Shown in pieces: positions 32,361 through 43,143 of a DNA stretch of 64,000 nucleotides. Position numbers and translations under genes: made by a program. Source of the DNA: Monoplex corrugatus (lineage: Eukaryota > Mollusca > Gastropoda > Littorinimorpha > Ranellidae). Below the pieces are notes generated by a model, which saw nothing but the letters and a program-made list of their open reading frames with translations, was not told the DNA's origin and ran no database searches. The first letter of the stretch is position 1, and every line of letters starts with the position of its first letter. Where the stretch lies: assembly GCA_030674185.1 (NCBI GenBank), contig JAPXFY010000022.1, positions 46,472,398 to 46,536,397 of the forward strand. The letters run 5' to 3'.

Positions 32361-33395
32361 ACAGTCACAATCCTCGGTCGTATGCACGTGTCATTACAAC
32401 ACCACAGACTTCAAAATGCCCACATTTTTGGTTTGCATGCCAAGTCAGGTGGTCTCTGCACCAGACTGACATTTTTCAACATCCTTTTCTGTTCATGTGA
32501 CATAACTTAAAATATTACTATTTCATCTGGACGGGGCGGGGTGATAATACTGACAATCCAAGTATAAAGCACTTCTATTTATTCACACAATTCACACAAT
32601 ACTGCAACAGATGTTTGCATTCTGCAGGCTGATTCAATTGAGTACATCAGTACACCGGATTTTGCAAGCTATTTCAACTGATTACAGGATATAATCCATA
32701 TTAGAAAACTATAAAAATCACATCACAGGGCTTTCACAGCAATATACACCCAAACACATGATGAGCGAACTATAACAAGTCACTTTACCTCCAAGCCTAA
32801 ACACATTGTCATATTTTGATCCTCAAAAGACTGCACACTGCACAGAAAGATTTTTTTTTTATAAATGTATGCAGTGCATTGTGGACTGCCAACAGCAGCA
32901 AAAGGACAGAAACTTGGGTTTATTGCAATATTGCTTTTTTTCTTCTTTTTCATGTTATTTGACTGATGATGCCTCTTTTAAACCATGGTGAATGAATCTG
33001 ACATTCTCAAAACTTCCTGTCAGATCAAATTTCATTTAAAACTTCCAAATTTTCAAGCCATCAAGCACACATACAAATCCAGGTTGCACTGTAATTCTAA
33101 ACAAGCTTTTGCATTGTAAGAGAACATCCTTCACTCTTAATTTTCATTCCAACTTTTCACAGATAAAAAATATCTGACTGCAATATACTTCATGTTCAAC
33201 TGTGTCAGGTACATACTGACAGACAGCCTACAGTCACTGGCTAACAGTCTTGCCAGATCTACCTTGAAGGAACACACATAGCACACACTGTGCAAGTAAT
33301 GGTGCACTAGACTCCTACCTCCTCTTGGGGAAATGAGCAAGCAGACTCTGATGAAGGCAGAAAGCAGACTACAACAGCAGCAACAACCCCCATTT
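32361..33395 (-). other. MDH2 intron 7 segment without recognised feature
   Basis: The first bases continue the 60-bp unit for a short distance (acagtcacaatcct). The rest is AT-rich intron sequence. Frames at 32806-32991 and 33137-33442 are short and not gene-like. Confidence 0.6.
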
Positions 33396-34329
33396 TTAAC
33401 CTGTTCACTGATTTCGACCGAATATTCAATCAGAAGAAACATACATCTCCAGTGCCACTGACCGAATATTCAGTCGGCGACCTTTCCCTATTTTTTTGCT
33501 AGAAAACCCCAACACTTTCAGTGACGTGTGAGATATCAACTGAAACTTCAGGATTCCTTCTATAATAGATGCTAATTATGTATGTGTGACGTTTTACAGT
33601 CTTTGCCGCCCATGCGATTGGAAAGGTGACCCTACTATTCAGCGACTGTAAACAATGGCGGATGAACTTGCTTCAACTCCAAGCGTCACTCAGGCCTGAA
33701 AAACAAACTTATACAGCAAAAGAAGTTGCAGAAATCATTACCTGTGGAGCTGATTCTGATTTGAAATCGGTTTATTCACTTGATAAGAATAAAAATGATG
33801 ATAATCTGGCGCATGCAGGCGATAATATGTTGTTGATGTTGAAGTCAGATTTGACCCAGATAAGAGTCGGAGTGACATTACTAGTATTGGCGATCATAAA
33901 AACGAAAGTACCGCTGCTCCTGGTGTGTTGTAAAGTATACTGAACAAGAAAATATATAGCACGGCTGTACAGAGAGGAGAAAAACGGCACGTTTAGTTAT
34001 GGCTAGGCCGCGGGCGGCTGACCCAGCCCGTGACCCCTGATAGCGTCAGTGCCAGACATTCCACTGCCTACCATCAAGGTCACGGAGTACTTCCCTTCTT
34101 TGTCTCTGTTAAAAAGTGGCGCCTTTTCACTCTCTTTGGAAGCGGATTACAGTGCAGTCAAGGTTTTGTTGGCGCCTATCTTTTGTCAGTCAAAAGAAAT
34201 TTCCCTTGTCTTGAACTACACCAAGTTTCAGAATTTCGTGTTTAGTCGTTTACTATTTATTTGCAATCGTTTTGGGTATATGTTTGCCGTATCAACAAAT
34301 CGTCTGTGCTAGTCAGACAGTGAAATTAA
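33396..34329 (+). mobile_element. Decayed piggyBac-like element
   Basis: The left end TTAACCTGTTCACTG follows a T run. A degenerate candidate right end, cagtgaaattaa, lies at 34318-34329. Inside, plus strand, MADELASTPSVTQA starts at 33654 and stops. A shifted frame continues PEKQTYTAKEVAEIITCGAD, then SDLKSVYSLDKNKNDDN, and later DIPLPTIKVTEYF occurs. These resemble the acidic head and the PxxxxYF block of piggyBac transposases, broken by several stops and frameshifts. The right boundary is tentative. Confidence 0.55.
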
Positions 34330-36425
34330 TTTTAATTCTTTAGTTGAGCAGGTGGTGCTAATAAGAGTGGGGCACACAATCTTTTACTCCAGTAACGTGG
34401 AATTGAATGAGTATTTAGTGCACTGTGTCTGCTGAAGTGAAGGTGTTTATTTTCAGTTTTTTAGTCCAGTAACGTGGAGTGTGTGTGTGTGTGAGTGTGT
34501 GTGTGTGTTTTTTGGGGTTTTTTTTTCGGTATCTATCTTCAGTGTGTGTATTTCTTCATGAACTACTAATGTCCGTGACAGGAAAACACAAAAAATAGAG
34601 TGAAAATGCGTAGCACAAAATTAGCCAAGACAATGTCACTGATTGTAATATCAGGTTTTTTTTTCAATCAAACATGAGCATGGACTGGACTAGGTCGTTG
34701 TGAAATAAAATATGTCATAAAAGGTAATTACAAATCATGCTGAATTGAAAACAACATTGCATGATTTCTGTTACATTCTACTACTATACAGTGATAATCT
34801 CGTACAGACCGAACTGGATTTGACAGGTTTAATTGACAACAACAGCAGCTGATATATTTTTTTTTAATGTTGGAGTTGCTTTTGTTCATCAAAAATGATG
34901 AGACTTTATTAGACTGGAGCTGAATAGAACAGAATATGACTGAGTGTCCCACTCTCATGTATTATATGACTCCAACAGACTGACCCAAGGAAAATAAACC
35001 AATGCAACTAATAAACGGTATATAGTGAAAAATGCCATAACCCCGTCTATCAAGTCTAGTGGCCAACCTCGTGACATTGGAGTACTTAACCTGTGTTTTC
35101 CTCCTCCCCTTTCGTAAAAGAAAAAGACACCTGGTAAGTGAAGACGCATGTCTGTCTGTCTGTCTGTCTCTGTATGTTTATGTGATGTGTGCGTCTGTGC
35201 CAGTGCGTGCGTGTGTCAGTTTGTGTTGTGTGTCCCCCCCCCTCTCTCTCTCTCTCTCAGAGACACACACATACACACACACACGTGCGTGCGCGCACAC
35301 ACACACATACAATCCTTTTTATTCCCTTTATGTTTTTTTTTCTTTTCGTTCTTTATTTAATGCTTTCTGTGTTTCCTTCTGTTTAAAAGCTTGTATTCTT
35401 TTTCTTTTCTGCCACAGTCCACTTTTCTCTTTGTTCTTTACTTTTATGTCTGTACGCTTAGTATTAGAAGATTAGTAAGGACTAGTTGTAAGACAGGTCC
35501 AGTGGGACCTAATGCTACAATCCTTGAATAACAAAGTGTTTTTCATGTTTCATGTTTCTTTCTTTCTCACTTTCTCTGTCTTTAGAACTGCCTTTGTGTC
35601 CGAGTGTATTGGGGAGGGGGGGTGTAGGCCGGTGTGTGGGAGCGTCTCTGTTTCACCAACTCACAACCCCTCCCTCTCTCTCTCTCAAACACACACACAC
35701 CCTTTGTAGAGAGACACAAGCACCCCCACCTCCCCACCCCATCTCTCTCTCTCTCTCTCACGGTTTTGTGCAAACACACAAGAAACAGTCTACAGGCCTC
35801 CTATGTGGAATTTGTCTTGCAGCCGGCAGCTAAGAGGCAGTGTACCAGGCGGGTCAAGTTGCCGCTATGGTGGAGTAATTAACTGGAGGCTCCCTCCTTC
35901 CCCGCCAACTTTGAAATTTGTCTGATAAGTGAAGACAGGAGCTGAAGTGTTACAGATTGCATAATGCGTCTTCGTTAGACCATGAAAACCTAGAATGCTT
36001 GATTAGTGGGGTTGACATTTATGGGAGAAAACTGAGATCGTGACGGAGTTACATTACTGCATGAATTTACGTATGTGTTATACAAGATTTGGTAGAGTAG
36101 CCTACTGAACTAACCTGGTCATATTTAGTCTTGTTCTAAAGCTGTTTATATTGGCTACACGATTTTTTACATATCAGACAGACTGTTGAAAGGCGCTTTA
36201 AAAATTCAGACTGTTTAGCAACCAACTCATTTTTGTTCCCTGACAGCGCTGTGCTGGCACTACAGCTGTCAGTGGGATGGAATGCCCCACTCACGCTGAA
36301 AATAGGTCAGGTCACTGCTAGGTCAGGCCGCTTGCCTCTCCAACTAAAGAGCATGTTTGGAACAGCCGTGATAGTGTTGTGGGGTTTTCTGGGCTGGATG
36401 AAGAGATATGAATTTTTTTTATATT
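34330..36425. other. MDH2 intron 7 segment with microsatellites and a LINE-like 3' end
   Basis: GT stretch at 34480-34507. There are CT/CA compound repeats at 35150-35310 and 35660-35780. A dispersed LINE-like 3' end at 35465-35560 resembles 3330-3425. No exon of MDH2 is required here, and open frames are low complexity. Confidence 0.65.
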
Positions 36426-37114
36426 TTAACCCTACCAGACCTTAGCCCCTGAGCGTAATTGTGCCCCCTGCCTGGCCTCCTGAGCAAAATTTTGAAAAAA
36501 ATGTATATACGTTAGAAAACTGTTCATATCATGCACACCAATGGTTAGAATTATATGAAACGTGGAGAGATTGTAGAAAATAGGCCTATCTTTCATCTAA
36601 CGCCAGTCCAACCCTCAATCACACAAGCATCTCCCCTATTACTTGGTTGGGGGGTACGGGCACGCCCCCTTCTTCCAACACTCTGTCTCGACCTACTTCT
36701 TTCATTGTCAGAATCATCACTTTCACTCAATGCTTCATCAACGTAATCATCGTCACTTGAATCGGAAACGTATTCCTGATCAAATTCTCCAATCTGCAAA
36801 ATGTCCACCACTTGTTGAACTGTGAAGCGAGTTGGCCTCGCCCGTTTACCTGTTGAAGTGCTTGGTTCATCACTAGCTCGCTTCATGGTCAATTTTGCAC
36901 CCAAATCACCTCAAAATACCATCAACACAAAGGCAGACAGTTGCAATAGGCTGAACACACGCTCAGGCGACTCTTAGCAACGGTCCGGTAGCTATTTTTA
37001 GCTCTTGATAAAGTGACGATCGTGTGAGTGTGCTATTCCCGCTATAGCGGGAACTCGGTATATAGTCATTTTCGTCATTCCCGCAATAGCGGGAACTCGG
37101 TCTGGTAGGGTTAA
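36426..37114 (-). mobile_element. Non-autonomous piggyBac element, intact termini
   Basis: The left end TTAACCCTACCAGACC and right end GGTCTGGTAGGGTTAA are perfect inverted repeats with TTAA at both sides. The right subterminal region has two copies of a palindrome-containing motif (attcccgctatagcgggaac and attcccgcaatagcgggaac). A minus-strand transposase N-terminal frame lies at 36593-36904. Total 689 bp, too short for a full transposase (about 1.7 kb), so this is a deletion derivative. Confidence 0.95.
36593..36886 (-). pseudogene. piggyBac transposase N-terminal fragment
   Basis: From the likely start MKRASDEPSTSTGKRARPTR the frame runs through FTVQQVVDILQIGEFDQEYV, then an acidic Ser/Asp tract (SDSSDDDYVDEALSESDDSD), a typical piggyBac transposase head. 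It then reaches GDACVIEGWTGVR and stops. No catalytic domain remains. Confidence 0.85.
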
Positions 37115-37309
37115 GTCAGAACGTTTAAAATTCCGTGGCACAGGCGATTCACCTCTTCATTTACACTTTGGCACTGAAAGGGTTAAAAGAGGTAAAGACC
37201 ACCATAAAGAGAAATTTCAAACCTAAACACAACAGAAATGATCCCATCCACCACCTTGAGCGGCAAGCAACAAGTCTTCCACTGACGGACTGGACACTGC
37301 AACCCATTC

Positions 37310-37815
37310 TTACATTATGTGCCAGGTGGGGGGCTGTCCCAACCAAACCCACTCTTACATTATGTGCCAGGTGGGGAGCTGCCCCAAACCAACCCACTCT
37401 TACATTATGTGCCAGGTGGGGAGCTGCCCCAAACCAACCCACTCTTACATTATGTGCCAGGTGGGGGGCTGTCCCAAACCAACCCACTCTTACATTATGT
37501 GCCAGGTGGGGAGTGCCCCAAACCAACCCACTCTTACATTATGTGCCAGGTGGGGGGCTGTCCCAAACCAACCCACTCTTACATTATGTGCCAGGTGGGG
37601 AGCTGCCCCAAACCAACCCACTCTTACATTATGTGCCAGGTGGGGAGCTGCCCCAAACCAAGGTGGGGAGCTGCCCCAAACCAAACCACTCTTACATTAT
37701 GTGCCAGGTGGGGAGCTGCCCCAAACCAACCCACTCTTACATTATGTGCCAGGTGGGGGGCTGCCCCAAACCAACCCACTCTTACATTATGTGCCAGGTG
37801 GGGGGCTGCCCAAAC
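37310..37815. repeat. 45-bp minisatellite in MDH2 intron 7
   Basis: About 11 copies of a unit with cttacattatgtgccaggtg, gggagctgccccaaaccaac and ccact. One unit is 44 bp, and one partial unit lies at about 37660-37680. All plus frames stay open because the unit is a multiple of three; the resulting peptides (YIMCQVGSCPKPTHS) are not related to a known protein. Confidence 0.96.
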
Positions 37816-37900
37816 TGTCCAATGCCCAAGTCAGACAGGACCACAGTCTCTAGAGCACACTACACAGGCTTGCCCACTGTTCACAAGTCAAAACGAGGCA

Positions 37901-37925
37901 GTGGGGGGGGGGGGGGGGGGGGGGC
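37901..37925. repeat. Poly(G) tract
   Basis: About 23 consecutive G residues. A C tract of about 14 lies at 38330-38343. Confidence 0.95.
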
Positions 37926-38061
37926 CTTACAGGGTAACTCTAAAAGAACATATCTGGGGCAACAAACACGATTTCATGAAACCACATCCTTCATCACGAT
38001 GAATGGACTGACCATCTGAGGGTTAACCACGCACACACACAAACGAAACAAGGATACTTAC

Positions 38062-38214
38062 TCCCAACAAGACGGGTGTAGCAAAGTACTTGGCTTCTGT
38101 CTCATCAGATCGTACGAAGGCACACTGCACTTTGCCCTCATTGCCGTTGAGAGCTTCTATCAGACTCTTGCAAAATTCTGCAGCTGCGAAAGCCATGGAC
38201 AGTGTGGCTGAACC
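38062..38214 (-). CDS. MDH2: MDH2 exon 7
   Basis: Between a tatatgcag acceptor and a GTAAGT donor, 51 codons read [20 protein letters not shown], then [20 protein letters not shown], and [11 protein letters not shown]. This matches [52 protein letters not shown] of animal mitochondrial MDH, the helix carrying the conserved Ser/Ala near the active site and the following beta strands. Phases are 0 at both ends. Confidence 0.97.
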
Positions 38215-39164
38215 CTGCATATACCGGTGTGTATGAATGCATCAATACCGGTGTGTATGAATGCATCAATATACATATACATATATACACACAAAGTACA
38301 GACACACCCAGAGAAAACCTCACACACACCCCCCCCCCCCCCCACACAAGCATGCACATACACATTCCCTAAATGCATTTATCAGGGCTTAAAAAAGGAG
38401 GAGGAAAAAACCACTGAAACTAGGGGGGTCCGGGGGCCATAACTTGTGCGCCGTTGCTATGAATGCTTGCAAGCCGATCACGGATGCCTTGCTCCTTTCA
38501 TTTTTTTGTTTGTTTTTTTGTTTTTGACAAACCAAAATCGTGGAATTCCGCCCAGACGTGGAATGTTTTAAGCCCTGATTTATGCACAACGATGCACGCA
38601 CACACGCACATATGGACATATCCACCTGTATATTCACAACCTACACAAACATAGATGTACATGCCCATATGCACATTACATGCTGTACAACGCAACATAC
38701 ACACAGCGTCTACGCAACTTTATCTACATAAAATTATACAAGATTTTGCACAAAATTGAGCATCCCCATCCCCAATATTCTGCCATGTCCAAACAGTAAT
38801 GCAAACACACATGGTCAGATACATAACATTGAGGCAGTGTAAACACAATTCATGAACAGGTCATGTAAATATGTGAACATCTGTGTAACGGGGATGAGAG
38901 CGCATATGTGAGAGCATGCATGCGTTATGTTGCATAAATGTGGGACAGTCATTAGGATATATGCAAGAGCAAGCATGTGAACGAGTGAGGAATGTTAATG
39001 GACATGTGCATAATTATGTGTGTGTGTGCCTGCTGCCAAGATGTATGTCACTGTGATCTACAGGCAACATAAGAATTGAAAAACAAAACTCAGAAGTAAA
39101 CTGATACAATGTGCAGGCAACAAAGTGCACACATACACACACACACACACAGTGTTATACTCAC
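38215..39164 (-). other. MDH2 intron 6
   Basis: A 0.95-kb intron with a 24-bp direct duplication (accggtgtgtatgaatgcat at 38223 and 38247), a C tract at 38330 and CA-rich stretches. The GTGAGT donor is at 39164. No further exon. Confidence 0.85.
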
Positions 39165-39236
39165 AGCCCCAGCTTTGGCATCAACGACCTCCGTCCCTGC
39201 ATTCTGGATTCGAAGCGTCAGCTTTTTTCGTTCCTC
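39165..39236 (-). CDS. MDH2: MDH2 exon 6
   Basis: A 72-nt exon after a tgttgacag acceptor reads EERKKLTLRIQNAGTEVVDA, then KAGA, before GTGAGT. It aligns with QDQLxxLTxRIQxAGTEVVxAKAGA of animal MDH2 and is followed directly by GSATLSM of exon 7. It forms the active-site-adjacent helix and the start of the next one. Confidence 0.97.
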
Positions 39237-39277
39237 CTGTCAACACGCAGCCAAATGTCCTGACACAGGTACAACTT

Positions 39278-39354
39278 TTAACCCTTCCACCCCCACCCTA
39301 TCCACCAGCCTCCACCAGAAAGCTGATGGATACAACGACAGAGTGAAAGGGTTA
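39278..39354. mobile_element. Palindromic TTAA MITE, copy b (short)
   Basis: Short single-module form: TTAACCCTTCCACCCCCACC, ctatccaccagcc, then agctgatgga and gagtgaaagggtta. Left TTAA intact, right reduced to GTTAG. It lies 41 bp from exon 6. Confidence 0.7.
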
Positions 39355-39956
39355 GGATGACATGACAAAAGACCACACCTGTAACACCTGCTAACAGAAA
39401 TGATGGGGTGTAACTCGTTCAAATGAATTCGTTCAAATGAATTAAACATACCTCCCTTCCCCTATGAACATGTCCAGTAATCCCCCCTGGCAAAAAAAGA
39501 GTACCTTCCCTTTCACTATCCAACAATGCACAATAAAGACATTTAGCATTCCTGTGACCTGATTTTTTATTTTAATATTTATCCTTCTTTACACAAACAT
39601 AACACCCATGAACGACAGACGACTGTTCTAATACTTCCATATCTGCAGTACAAGGTGTGACTAAACATCACACCTTACTGACTAACATTACGAGGGAAAA
39701 GAAAGATTAATTTGTTTTAACATCATACGTTATATATCAAACGTAGTACCACATCTTATCAGCAAATAATAGAATAAAGAAAATAACACTGATATTCAAC
39801 TTTGTGTTATCATAATCACGAAAAAATTTCCTTCTCAAAAGAAATAACAATACACAGGAACACATTACCAGCAAATTTGAAGGAAAAATACAACAAAAAA
39901 TAAAGACTGATGACTGCAAATGGTATGTGGAACGGTGGATAACAAGGAAATATACT

Positions 39957-40177
39957 GTATTCACCTTAGGACTGGAGCATAGTTCACACAAACACAAACA
40001 TGAACAAAACATTTACCACTTTTGACCTCTAGGTCTTCTACTGGGTACACTAATGACAAAAAAAAAAAAAAAAAAAAAGGGACAGGGAAAAAAAAAAGAA
40101 GGAGGGGAAAAAAGTGGTGGGTGGTTTTGTTCATTTTTGTGTTTGTGTGAACTATGTTCCAGTCCTAAGGTGAGTAC
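39957..40177. repeat. 54-bp inverted repeat with about 113-bp loop
   Basis: The left arm 39957-40010 (gtattcaccttaggactgga ... gaacaaaac) and right arm 40124-40177 (gttttgttcatttttgtgtt ... ggtgagtac) are reverse complements with about three mismatches. Similarity continues with a gap a little further outward. The loop holds an A-rich tract (about 40060-40110). No TTAA or TA duplication was identified. It is a foldback or MITE-like structure. Confidence 0.88.
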
Positions 40178-40254
40178 ATTTCTTTGTCATCAGAAAATCA
40201 TGTTCCAAATCTGGGACTGTTCATAGACCACCCAGACAAATCCCTGAGTCAGTG

Positions 40255-40890
40255 AAATGAAGTACACGTCTGATAAAGAAAGGACAGTTGTGTTAAAACA
40301 CTGCATTATCATCATATCACTACAATACAGGTCTGATAAGTAAAGGACAGTGGTGTTAAAACACTGCATTATCATCATATCACTACAGTACAGGTCTGAT
40401 AAAGAAAGGACAGTTGTGTTAAAACACTGCATTATCATCATATCACTACAATACAGGTCTGATAAAGAAAGGACAGTTGTGTTAAAACACTGCATTATCA
40501 TCATATCACTACAATACAGGTCTGATAAGTAAAGGACAGTTGTGTTAAAACACTGCATTATCATCATATCACTACAATACACGTCTGATAAAGAAAGGAC
40601 AGTTGTGTTAAAACACTGCATTATCATCATATCACTACAATACACGTCTGATAAAGAAAGGACAGTTGTGTTAAAACACTGCATTATCATCATATCACTA
40701 CAATACACGTCTGATAAAGAAAGGACAGTTGTGTTAAAACACTGCATTATCATTGTATCACTACTATACAGGTCTGATAAATAAAGGACAGTGGTGTTAA
40801 AACACTGCATTATCATCATATCACTACAATACAGGTCTGATAAGTAAAGGACAGTGGTGTTAAAACACTGCATCATCATTATATCATAAT
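40255..40890. repeat. 63-bp minisatellite
   Basis: Ten copies of a 63-bp unit containing gtgttaaaacactgcattat, catcatatcactacaataca and ggtctgataaagaaaggaca. As 63 is a multiple of three, the minus strand has an open frame of about 229 codons with a 21-residue repeat (MMIMQCFNTTVLSLSDVYCS plus D). It lies in MDH2 intron 5 and starts 78 bp after the inverted repeat. Confidence 0.97.
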
Positions 40891-41899
40891 CATAGAAATG
40901 TCGTTAAAACACTCCATACCAATATATATTCAATTAGCAGCGCAATTAAGAACAGATCCCCATTCCACCCCAAAATTTTATTGGAAAGGGCGTAACAGCT
41001 TGAGTTCTCCGCACTCGTCTAAAAAGGTCACATTGAATAAATGCACCGTGAGCCCAAACAGTTTGGAAAATAATGCTATACAAACACGATTTAAAACGAT
41101 AAGTACATTTTTCAACAAGACAATGAAAGGAAGACTTGTGAACATTCATACTCTCTTGTATCCATTCGCATACAGTACACATAAACCTTTTACAAACCAA
41201 CTTTACAAAGAAATTACATTTGTAACACATTCCCTCCCATCCTGCAGCATACAAGGATCCTCCTCCTCCTATACTGATAATAATTCATCACAATTCATAC
41301 AGCCCTCCAACATCAAAATGCCACTCTGTCCAATGTTAAGATAAAGAAAATATAAAGGCAATTAACTAAATGTTGCATCACACTCTATACACACTACAAC
41401 AATCTTGGCTACATATTAAATTTTTTTAGATAAAGTCACAAGGCTGTTTTTTCTTTCGCTTTGAACAATTCGGTGAAGAAGGCTGGTTGAGACAGATGTT
41501 TTCATCTGGGTGTTAAAAACAAAGAGAGAAAGAGCAATATGGATTTTCAAAGGGAATAGTGACCAGATGACCACAGTTTGCTACTTACATAATCAGAGAT
41601 GGGAACTGCTGAAAAAACAAAAGAGGAAACACACGAGGGATTTCTGGGGCATGGGAATTCATAAATTTATTTTTAAGGCATTTAATCTGTGCAGTATGGG
41701 GCATTTCCAGGCATCCAATCAAACATTTCAAGGTAACTCATTAATGTAAAGTGCAGTGAGTCCTTACCTATGCGTGGGAGAATGGTGCTACATAAAGTGA
41801 TTTATTATTATTATTATTCTCTACATGGCTCATTTCTATATATGCACAAGGTAAGTCACAAATTATGCTCATTATACTTGCTCTACTTTGAAAAACTTC

Positions 41900-42240
41900 C
41901 AACCCAAGCAACTAAGTATCAACAACAAAGATGGAGAAACATTAAGAGAGACAGAAGATGCCCTCACAAGATGGCGCGAGTATGGCAAAGCCTTACTCAA
42001 CCTTCAAGGCGGAGAGACTGCCCAACCTAACACGCAATCTGAAGTGTAAGAACTAAAAACCCTACAGGAAGAACATACTGAACCTTTCAAACATCTGAAA
42101 GACGGAAAAGCCCCAGTACAACATTTCAGGAGAACTCCTCAAAGACACAGGCAAAGCAGGTATGCAAGCTTTATTTCAACTTTATTTCAGCGTCATACAT
42201 GGACAGCATTGTGAAGATAACCTGGATGTCTGCTAGCAAT
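41900..42240 (+). pseudogene. LINE RT N-terminal fragment
   Basis: Plus-strand pieces ALTRWREYGKALLN, then LKDGKAP and, in another frame, YNISGELLKDTGKAGMQALF match the early RT region (RWxEYxxxLFN ... LKxGKAPGxDxIxxELLKxxG). Frameshifts and loss of the core show it is a fossil. Confidence 0.7.
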
Positions 42241-42731
42241 TCAATGAGAACCAGTGAGGATCAGACGAGATGGAGAAAGACAAGACACCGACTGTGGCAG
42301 CTACCATCACAAGTGATGATGCGAACAGGTGACAGCTGACTTCGGGGGGGGGGGGGGGGAAAAGGAAAGAAATCCAAGGAAACTGATTCTTTCTGCAGCA
42401 GAAATTCGCAAATCCAAGGAAAATTCCCAACCCTGAAGAAAATTAATCATAGTTTTTTTCCAGTCTACTTCACTTTACTTCAGGCACATTAACTAAGGAA
42501 CTTCACTCCTAAATGAAGCAGAGACACCTGCTTTTCAGCTTTATTGATCCAACATACGCACAACGCAGTGACTTAACATTCACCCAAACAATGAGACAGA
42601 GATACTTATATAATAATTTCTTTGTTAGATTTCTCATCATTTCCAATATATCCTACACACACACACACACACGTGCGCGCATACCTTAAGACACACACAA
42701 ATACTTGATGTTAGAAATCAGACAAACTGAC

Positions 42732-42835
42732 GGGAGGGAAAGAGACAGGAGGGGTGCACTGTGAGATAAGGGGATGATGGTGATACCGCTGTGGCCTCCT
42801 ATCACTGGCACGTTGGTCTTGGCCACATCCAGGCC
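42732..42835 (-). CDS. MDH2: MDH2 exon 5, carrying an apparent 1-nt deletion
   Basis: After a tgttttcag acceptor the frame reads GLDVAKTNVPVIGGHSGITI, then I and P. It includes GGHSG with the catalytic His. It then shifts: LISQCTPPVSFPP continues in the next frame up to a GTCAGT donor. The family has IIPLISQCTPxVxFP without interruption, and the exon is 104 nt where 105 is expected. One base is missing near 42768-42771, in ATCATCCCCTTATC where five C are expected. Uncorrected, the protein would lose the end of the catalytic domain. Assembly error and true mutation are both possible; all other exons are intact. Confidence 0.93.
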
Positions 42836-42950
42836 CTGAAAACACACAGACATCAGGATAAAAGGGACACTTGATCACCAACACATCCTCCTTGACCACA
42901 ATGGGCAAACACTGCAGGGACACTGGTCACAACACCTCTTTGGAAATTAT

Positions 42951-43143
42951 CCCCCTTTGACTCCCTCACCCTACCTACCAACTGCAAAAAACTTACCCCT
43001 TTGATTCTGGCACCCTATCCACCAACTGTCTGTAAGAAGCTGGCGGATAAAGTGAGTGTGTCAAAGGATAAAGTTTTTGTTTTGCTAGCATGCTCGACAA
43101 TGCAGGATGCTGGTGGACAGAGTTGTAGGAGTCAAAGGGTTAA
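42951..43143. mobile_element. Palindromic TTAA MITE, copy c
   Basis: The left end ccccctttgactccctcacc has its TTAA decayed. The middle reads tatccaccaactgtctgtaa and gctagcatgctcgacaatgc. The right end is gtaggagtcaaagggttaa. Same family as copies a and d-g. Confidence 0.75.

Larger units (their letters stand above)
39237..42731 (-). other. MDH2 intron 5
   Basis: A 3.5-kb intron containing a TTAA MITE (39278-39354), an inverted repeat (39957-40177), a 63-bp minisatellite (40255-40890), a LINE RT fragment (41900-42240) and a G tract (42345-42358). Otherwise AT-rich with no exon. Confidence 0.85.

Noticed and set aside
37135..38019. 294-codon plus-strand frame
   Set aside because: Most of it is the 45-bp minisatellite in MDH2 intron 7 plus a poly(G) run; not a gene.
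40190..40879. 229-codon minus frame
   Set aside because: Pure 63-bp minisatellite translation; kept only as an observation on unit length.
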